Assembly: GCA_030049955.1 (NCBI GenBank)
Contig: JASIJX010000006.1
Span: forward strand, 1 to 11,277
Origin: Acidobacteriaceae bacterium
Lineage (GTDB): Bacteria; Acidobacteriota; Terriglobia; Terriglobales; Acidobacteriaceae
DNA length: 11,277 nucleotides
Direction: 5' to 3'
The notes below the pieces were generated by a model. The model ran no database searches. It was given only the letters and a program-made list of their open reading frames with translations, and was not told the DNA's origin. Position numbers and translations under genes: made by a program. Position 1 is the stretch's first letter. Every line of letters begins with the position of its first letter. Positions 6,794 to 11,277 of this stretch are shown here, piece after piece.

Positions 6794-8470
6794 GTGGCGG
6801 CGCAAGGGCAAGCGGAAGCAGAAATCGGGCAATTGAGAACGGGCCGCACCGGAGCGGGACGAGCCGCAATCGATCATTCTCCCGATCACTCCGCATGGCG
6901 TCCCAACCACAACGTCTGGCTGATCGCGTTTTCAGTGATGCTGGCCACGTTCATGGAGGTGCTGGACACCTCAGTGGCCACGGTTTCGCTGCCCCACATC
7001 GCGGGCAGTCTTTCGGCTACGCGCGACGAATCAACCTGGGTACTGACCAGCTACCTGATCTCCAACGCTATCGTTCTGCCGTCTTCGGGCTGGCTCAGCA
7101 ATTTGCTTGGCCGCAAGCGCTACCAGTTGTGGTCGGTGGCGGTGTTCACGCTGGCTTCGATGTGGTGCGGCGCGGCGACGAGCCTGGGAATGCTGGTCGC
7201 GGCGCGCGTGCTGCAGGGTGCGGCCGGCGGGGGATTGCAGCCGGTTTCTCAAGCCGTGCTGCTCGAAAGCTTCCCGGTGAACAAGCGCGGCCAGGCGATG
7301 GCCGTTTACGGCATGGGCATCATCGTGAGCCCGCTGCTGGGGCCGCTTATGGGCGGCTGGATCACCGACAACTACACCTGGCGCTGGATCTTCTACATCA
7401 ATGTTCCGGTGGGCATCCTCGCGCTGATCATGATCCACACGTTTGTCGAGGACCCGCCCTGGATTGGACATGGTAATGGGCGTGGTGATGGGCAGGGTTC
7501 TGCGTGGCACGTCGACTACATGGGATTCGGATTCCTCGCCATCGCACTGACCGCGACACAGGTGGTGCTTGATAAAGGCCAGGAGGCGGACTGGTTCGGC
7601 GCCGTCTGGGTGCGCTGGTTTGTCGGCATCGCCATTGTCACGTTCATCGTCTTCGTGGTGCGTGAGCTCAGGTCAAGCTCGCCCATTGTCAACCTGCGCG
7701 TGCTGGCGGACCGGAATCTTGCTACGGGCACGTTTCTCATCGGCCTGCTGGGCATCATCATCTACGGCACCACGGCTATTTTGCCGCTTTTCCTGCAGGA
7801 CCTGATTGGCTACACCGCCTTCGACAGCGGTTTTGCCGTGGCTCCGCGCGGTATTGGCGCAATTCTTTCGATGCTCATTGCCGGCCGGCTCATCGGCCGG
7901 GTGGACGAGCGGCTGCTTATTGCGATCGGCGTTGTCATCCGCGCGGTTTCGCTGTTCATGCTCGGCGATCTGAACCTCTCGATGAGCATGAGCACCGTGG
8001 TCTGGCCGAATATCATCAACGGATTTGCCAATGGGTTTCTGTTTGTTCCGCTCACGACCTTGACAGTGAAGACGCTGCCGAACGAACTGATGGGCGCGGG
8101 AACCGGGCTCTACAACCTGCTGCGGAATCTCGGCGGCAGCCTGGGCATCTCGCTGGTAACCACGCTGCTGACGCGCGGCGCACAGGCCCACCAGAGCATG
8201 ATGGTCGGCAACCTCACCGGCAGTAATCCGGCGTACTGGAACAGCCTTCAGCAACTCTCGGGGTTCTTCTCTGAACAACGCGGGGCCGGTTCTGCTTCGC
8301 GCCTGGCTATGGGCTCCATTTACCGCAGCATGGTGCAGCAGGCCACGCTCGCCTCCTATATCGACGTTTTCCGGCTGCTGGCCTACCTCAGCCTGCTTTG
8401 CATTCCGTTTTTAATCTTCTTCCGCAATCCCGGCCCGCGTCGAGATCGCGCGGCTGGCGGCCATCCATGA
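6794..8470 (+). CDS. DHA2-family (EmrB/QacA-type) 14-helix MFS drug/proton antiporter
   Basis: This 558-residue inner-membrane exporter uses the proton gradient. The DHA2 signature LDTSVATVSLP is at 57-67, motif A GWLSNLLGRKR at 99-109, motif B RVLQGAAGG at 138-146, and motif C GIIVSPLLGPLMGGW at 175-189. NYTWRWIFYINVPVG at 193-207 follows the EmrB pattern. A Gly-rich stretch (GHGNGRGDGQGS, 225-236) sits in the loop after helix 6. No EmrA-type membrane fusion partner is adjacent, so substrate and envelope partner are unknown; the following sugar-acid genes do not prove a sugar substrate. The start is uncertain: GTG 6794 has no ribosome binding site and may be leaderless, TTG 6833 is an alternative, and no in-frame ATG precedes helix 1. 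Confidence 0.92.
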   Translation: MAAQGQAEAEIGQLRTGRTGAGRAAIDHSPDHSAWRPNHNVWLIAFSVMLATFMEVLDTSVATVSLPHIAGSLSATRDESTWVLTSYLISNAIVLPSSGWLSNLLGRKRYQLWSVAVFTLASMWCGAATSLGMLVAARVLQGAAGGGLQPVSQAVLLESFPVNKRGQAMAVYGMGIIVSPLLGPLMGGWITDNYTWRWIFYINVPVGILALIMIHTFVEDPPWIGHGNGRGDGQGSAWHVDYMGFGFLAIALTATQVVLDKGQEADWFGAVWVRWFVGIAIVTFIVFVVRELRSSSPIVNLRVLADRNLATGTFLIGLLGIIIYGTTAILPLFLQDLIGYTAFDSGFAVAPRGIGAILSMLIAGRLIGRVDERLLIAIGVVIRAVSLFMLGDLNLSMSMSTVVWPNIINGFANGFLFVPLTTLTVKTLPNELMGAGTGLYNLLRNLGGSLGISLVTTLLTRGAQAHQSMMVGNLTGSNPAYWNSLQQLSGFFSEQRGAGSASRLAMGSIYRSMVQQATLASYIDVFRLLAYLSLLCIPFLIFFRNPGPRRDRAAGGHP

Positions 8471-8487
8471 TGTCGTCTAATCCGCAA

Positions 8488-8502
8488 CCCGCGCCGCGCG
8501 GG
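8488..8502 (+). other. Short GC hairpin between MFS and kduD
   Basis: CCCGC (8488-8492) and GCGGG (8498-8502) form a 5-bp stem with a 5-base loop in the MFS-kduD gap. It has no T-run, so read-through is expected. Chance occurrence is likely in GC-rich DNA. Confidence 0.25.
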
Positions 8503-8532
8503 TAAGATAATCGTGAAACCAAATCACGCGGG

Positions 8533-8537
8533 AAGGA
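8533..8537 (+). promoter_or_regulatory. Ribosome binding site that fixes the kduD TTG start
   Basis: AAGGA (within GGGAAGGA) ends 5 bases before TTG 8543, an ideal distance. The upstream in-frame GTG 8513 has no comparable site, so the TTG is favoured as the true start. Confidence 0.8.
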
Positions 8538-8542
8538 CGAAC

Positions 8543-9322
8543 TTGATCCTCGATCGCTTCAGTCTGAAGGGCAAGGTTGCTCTAGTTACGGGATCCTCGC
8601 GCGGCCTGGGCGCGGCCATTGCGATTGCGCTTGCGGAGGCCGGAGCAAGCGTTGCAGTACACGGTTCGAGAACGAAGGACGGTGCAACGGGGAACGGTGC
8701 GCCAGTAGAGGCCACGCGTGACAAAATCGGCGGCAATGCGCTTGCTCTTTCCGGCGACTTGGCCGACGCCGAGGTATGCGCGCGCCTGGTTGACGAAACG
8801 ATTCGTCACTTTGGGGAGCTCGACATCCTGGTCAACAACGCCGGGATCATTCGCCGCTCGCCCGCTGTCGACCAGTCGATGGAAGACTGGAAGGCCGTGC
8901 TCGACGTCAATCTCACAAGCGTTTTCCGGCTCACGCAGCTTGCAGGCCGGCATATGCTGGCGCGCGGGTCGGGGAAGATTATTAACATCGCATCGTTGCT
9001 CTCGTTTCAGGGCGGCGTTTTTGTGCCCGCATATGCGGCGGCCAAGGGCGGCGTGGCGCAACTCACCAAGGCGTTTGCGAATGAATGGGCCTCAAGGGGT
9101 GTGAACGTGAATGCCATCGCGCCCGGATACATGGACACTGACAATACCGAGGCTCTGCGCAAGAATCCTGAGCGCGCCCGCCAGATTCTGGAGCGCATCC
9201 CGGCAGGCAGTTGGGGAAAACCTGACGACCTGGCCGGCGCGGCGGTATTTCTCGCCTCAGCCGCGAGTAACTATGTGCACGGACATCTGCTGGTGGTTGA
9301 TGGCGGCTGGCTGAACCGCTGA
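8543..9322 (+). CDS. kduD: 2-dehydro-3-deoxy-D-gluconate 5-dehydrogenase (KduD, SDR family)
   Basis: KduD reduces 3-deoxy-D-glycero-2,5-hexodiulosonate (DKII) to 2-keto-3-deoxygluconate with NAD(P)H in pectin and uronate breakdown. The 259-residue protein has the cofactor motif TGSSRGLG (16-23), NNAG (98-101), and catalytic S151, Y164 and K168 (YAAAK). Blocks IINIASLLSFQGGVFVPAY, NEWASRGVNVNAIAPGYM and IPAGSWGKP match E. coli KduD closely. From TTG 8543 the protein begins MILDRFSLKGK, parallel to E. coli MILSAFSLEGK. A GTG at 8513 would add 10 residues without homology. A short insertion at about 44-60 (Gly/Thr-rich) is unlike E. coli. It lies 72 bases after the MFS gene and 52 before kdgF. 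No kduI is in view. Confidence 0.93.
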   Translation: MILDRFSLKGKVALVTGSSRGLGAAIAIALAEAGASVAVHGSRTKDGATGNGAPVEATRDKIGGNALALSGDLADAEVCARLVDETIRHFGELDILVNNAGIIRRSPAVDQSMEDWKAVLDVNLTSVFRLTQLAGRHMLARGSGKIINIASLLSFQGGVFVPAYAAAKGGVAQLTKAFANEWASRGVNVNAIAPGYMDTDNTEALRKNPERARQILERIPAGSWGKPDDLAGAAVFLASAASNYVHGHLLVVDGGWLNR

Positions 9323-9360
9323 CGCCAAGCTGGCCCAAAAGGTGCCGCAGGGCAAGCGGC

Positions 9361-9370
9361 AGGAAAGGAA
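9361..9370 (+). promoter_or_regulatory. Ribosome binding site of kdgF
   Basis: The purine run AGGAAAGGAA ends 4 bases before ATG 9375. It selects this ATG over an in-frame start 33 bases upstream, whose extra residues look like translated leader. Confidence 0.75.
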
Positions 9371-9374
9371 CGCC

Positions 9375-9716
9375 ATGAGCGAACGCGATGCGATCTTTGT
9401 GCCGGGCGATGCGCAACTGGCAAGCACACCGGAACCGGGGGTGCTGCGCCAGGTGCTGGCTCACAACCCGCAGTTGATGCTGGTTCGGCACCAACTGGAG
9501 AGCGGATGGGCGGGCGCGCGCCACAGCCATCCCCATCACCAGATCGTTTATGTGGTCAGCGGCTGCATCCGGTTTGAAGCAGGCGGCAAAAGCTGCGAAC
9601 TGCGCAGCGGCGACAGTGTTGTGGTGAACGGCGGGGTGGAGCACCAGGCCTGGGCTCTGGCCAACTCGGAGGTGCTCGACATCTTTACGCCATCTCGCGA
9701 GGAATATGCACGCTAA
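9375..9716 (+). CDS. kdgF: KdgF-type cupin, unsaturated uronate linearisation
   Basis: This 113-residue single-domain cupin resembles KdgF. KdgF converts 4,5-unsaturated monouronates from pectin or alginate lyase products into the linear 4-deoxy-5-ketouronate, upstream of KduI and KduD. Metal ligands are read as H50 and H52 (RHSHPHHQ), Q56, and H90 in GGVEHQAW. The C-terminal LDIFTPSREEY (101-111) places D102, F104 and R108 as in characterised KdgF proteins (from memory). The N-terminal GVLRQVLAHNPQLMLV pattern also agrees. The position directly after kduD supports the assignment strongly. A generic cupin of other function is the alternative, less likely given both motif and context. Confidence 0.87.
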   Translation: MSERDAIFVPGDAQLASTPEPGVLRQVLAHNPQLMLVRHQLESGWAGARHSHPHHQIVYVVSGCIRFEAGGKSCELRSGDSVVVNGGVEHQAWALANSEVLDIFTPSREEYAR

Positions 9717-9754
9717 CGGAAGATTGAGGGACGAGCACGCGTCGTGACCCGATA

Positions 9755-9760
9755 AGGAGG
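9755..9760 (+). promoter_or_regulatory. Strong ribosome binding site of the VOC gene
   Basis: AGGAGG lies 8 bases before ATG 9769, and a second AAGGA follows it. This supports ATG 9769 as the start, with ATG 9772 as a one-codon alternative, and suggests good translation. Confidence 0.85.
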
Positions 9761-9768
9761 AAGGACGA

Positions 9769-10641
9769 ATGATGAAGCACTGGAGGATTACCGTCGCAGC
9801 GGCTCTTGGGCTGTGCACGGCCATGACGCTGTGCGCGCAAACGACCGGGCAAAGCGGGCCACGCGTGACAGACGATGGCGAGATTACCGGCCTGGCCCAT
9901 ATTGCGCTGCGCGTCAGCGACCTGGACCGCGAGGTGAACTTCTTCGGCAAGCTGGGCTTTGAGGAAGCGTTCACGAATGTGGAGCAGGGACGCATTCTCC
10001 AGGTCTTCATCAAGGTAAACGACATGCAGTTCATCGAGGTCTACCCGCAGACCGAATCGACACAGCCGCTCGGCTTTATGCACGCCTGCTTTGAGTCGGG
10101 AGACCTGAAGGCGCTGTACGCGCGCTATTCCGCTGCCGGCCTGCGACCCACGCCGGTGCGGTTGGCTGGCGCCGGCAATCTCCTCATCACAATGGGGGAT
10201 TGGCGGAATCGCACCGTTGAATTCACGCAGTACATGCCGGACTCGCGCCACATGCGTGACAAGGGCCAGCACCTGGGCGACCGGCGGGTGTCCGACGAGC
10301 TGCTCGGCTTTGAGCAGCCGGTGGATGATGTCGCAGCGGCGCGAAAGTTCTATGAAGCTCTCGGCTTCGATGCCGAGCCGGAGGGCTCAAGTGTCCGTCT
10401 GTCGATCCCGGCCAACCCCGATCTGCGGATCGAGCTTCACTCGACGCACGTCAATGACCAGCCGCAGTTCCTGTTTCCCATTGACGACGCCCACAGGGTT
10501 GCCGACGAGCTGCACAGCGCCGGCCTAAAGGTGGACCGCGAGAAGAAGCTGGTTTTTGTCCGCGACCCCGACGGCAACGCCTTTGTGCTGCTTGAAACCG
10601 GCGAACACAGCCCGAGGCACCTGATTCCGTGGCGCAAGTAG
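9769..10641 (+). CDS. Secreted two-domain VOC (glyoxalase/dioxygenase superfamily) protein
   Basis: This 290-residue protein has a signal peptide (about 1-23: basic MMKHWR, hydrophobic core, predicted cut LCA/Q), so it should act outside the cytoplasmic membrane. VOC domain 1 (about 40-156) keeps the metal quartet H44 (LAHIALRV), E90 (FIEVYP), H105 (FMHACF) and E151 (TVEFTQY). Domain 2 (about 178-277) is degenerate: phenylalanine or glutamate stands where H44 would be (LLGFEQPV) and phenylalanine where H105 would be (QFLFPID). It keeps E222 and E276. VOC enzymes include glyoxalases, dioxygenases and epimerases; the reaction here cannot be read. It lies 52 bases after kdgF, probably in the same operon, so a role with uronate products is possible but unproven. 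Confidence 0.87.
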   Translation: MMKHWRITVAAALGLCTAMTLCAQTTGQSGPRVTDDGEITGLAHIALRVSDLDREVNFFGKLGFEEAFTNVEQGRILQVFIKVNDMQFIEVYPQTESTQPLGFMHACFESGDLKALYARYSAAGLRPTPVRLAGAGNLLITMGDWRNRTVEFTQYMPDSRHMRDKGQHLGDRRVSDELLGFEQPVDDVAAARKFYEALGFDAEPEGSSVRLSIPANPDLRIELHSTHVNDQPQFLFPIDDAHRVADELHSAGLKVDREKKLVFVRDPDGNAFVLLETGEHSPRHLIPWRK

Positions 10642-10656
10642 TTCCGCGCGGCGTTC

Positions 10657-11277
10657 TTACAAGCCCTGCACGCGCAACAGCAGGGCGCTGCCGCCGCCAA
10701 CTTTCAGGTTGGTCCTGTCGGACGAGAGCACGATGGTGCCGCTGGAGCGGCCGGCGTGCTCGATGCGCAGATTGTTGAATCCGTACGCCCCGCAGGCGCT
10801 CGAAGAGAACAGCCACAATGCCTGCGGCTGCCCGTTCCCTTCGGCGCCGCGGCAAGGCCCGTTCGCGGCCGTCTGCGGAACGGCCACGACGCCATACGGC
10901 GCGGGCTTACCTACCGGTATTGTGCCCCGCGCTACCGGCCCGCCGCCGCGATACACCTGGTCACCGCCGATCTGCCGCGTGGTCGCCGTCTCGGGGGTGA
11001 GGGCGCGATCGGACATGTCTTCGGGGACCTGCGCCATCTGCACTTCCATGGGCGAGGCCATCGCGCGCAGATCTGTGGAGATGGGGATTCTTTGCCCGCG
11101 CGAGTGGACCGCGTCGAAGCGAATTGCTACTGTCGCCGGCCCACTGTTGCCGGAGTTTACCGCGATCACCCTGCCCACCACGCTGGAGCCGCGGCGCACC
11201 GTGGTTCCGGGGATCGATTGCATGACTTTCGCATGTATCTGGTCGCCTGCGTGCAGTTTGTCTGAATTAATCCCGTG
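10657..11277 (-). CDS. Unrecognised, probably secreted protein, C-terminal part (partial)
   Basis: The frame is open from the right edge to the TAA at 10657-10659, giving 206 residues with no N-terminus; an internal ATG at 11223 is unlikely to be the true start. The first part (KLHAGDQIHAKVMQ...TTVRRGSSVVGRVIAV) has alternating hydrophobics and GS turns, suggesting a beta-rich fold. A low-complexity Gly/Pro linker lies in the middle. The end (ACGAYGFNNLRIEHAGR ... GSALLLRVQGL) is a second compact block. Two cysteines (NGPC and SSAC) may form a disulphide, fitting an extracytoplasmic place. I recall similar architectures among acidobacterial hypothetical proteins, but name no function. It converges on the VOC gene with a 15-base gap. 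Confidence 0.75.
   Translation of the reverse strand, partial: HGINSDKLHAGDQIHAKVMQSIPGTTVRRGSSVVGRVIAVNSGNSGPATVAIRFDAVHSRGQRIPISTDLRAMASPMEVQMAQVPEDMSDRALTPETATTRQIGGDQVYRGGGPVARGTIPVGKPAPYGVVAVPQTAANGPCRGAEGNGQPQALWLFSSSACGAYGFNNLRIEHAGRSSGTIVLSSDRTNLKVGGGSALLLRVQGL
10663..10686. other. Perfect 7-bp hairpin at the VOC / right-edge gene convergent junction
   Basis: GCCCTGC (10663-10669) and GCAGGGC (10680-10686) pair perfectly around a 10-base loop. It lies 21 bases after the VOC stop and inside the last codons of the opposing gene. No T-run follows on either strand. It could help end both transcripts, as at the CLC/queD junction, but this is inference. Confidence 0.4.

Noticed and set aside
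9063..10034. Minus-strand frame of 323 residues across kduD, kdgF and the VOC gene
   Set aside because: It crosses three recognised genes with ribosome binding sites on the plus strand and resembles no protein family.

Overview
The window looks like chromosomal DNA of a GC-rich soil-type bacterium, most likely an acidobacterium (Terriglobia-like). This rests on codon use, gene style (secreted VOC proteins, a QueD with the CENPHGHN motif, a terminal protein ending in a GSALLLRV-type motif) and the mix of sugar-acid genes. It is an inference from protein character, not a database match. No tRNA, rRNA, CRISPR array, insertion sequence or phage gene was seen. No stretch over 300 bases lacks a gene.

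Layout. (1) Positions 1-1335, minus strand: a MarR-family regulator (847-1335), then the N-terminal half of a rhamnulokinase-like FGGY kinase that runs off the left edge (1-720). (2) Positions 1334-5169: a short divergent control region with an imperfect palindrome, then two different CLC anion channel/transporter genes in tandem on the plus strand, each with a C-terminal CBS pair. A perfect 11-bp hairpin lies between them. (3) Positions 5206-6693, minus strand: nicotinamidase (pncA), a compact block of overlapping inverted repeats, a small two-helix membrane protein, and queD (preQ0/queuosine pathway). (4) Positions 6794-10641, plus strand: a 14-helix DHA2-type MFS transporter, kduD, a kdgF-type cupin and a secreted two-domain VOC protein, probably co-transcribed. 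(5) Positions 10657-11277, minus strand: the C-terminal part of an unrecognised, probably secreted protein that runs off the right edge.

Functional reading. KdgF and KduD belong to the same pathway: KdgF converts 4,5-unsaturated uronates, the products of pectin or alginate lyases, to the linear keto form. KduD then reduces the KduI product to 2-keto-3-deoxygluconate. A rhamnulokinase at the other end fits a pectin or rhamnogalacturonan lifestyle, but the two are separated by unrelated genes and need not be co-regulated. The CLC pair next to a divergent MarR gene is the most unusual locus. Both CLC proteins keep the external gating glutamate, but by reading against ClcA both lack the internal proton glutamate and the central tyrosine.

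Several intergenic gaps carry hairpins without a U-tract, including an interleaved pair after pncA. I did not find a clearly new defence or mobile system here.
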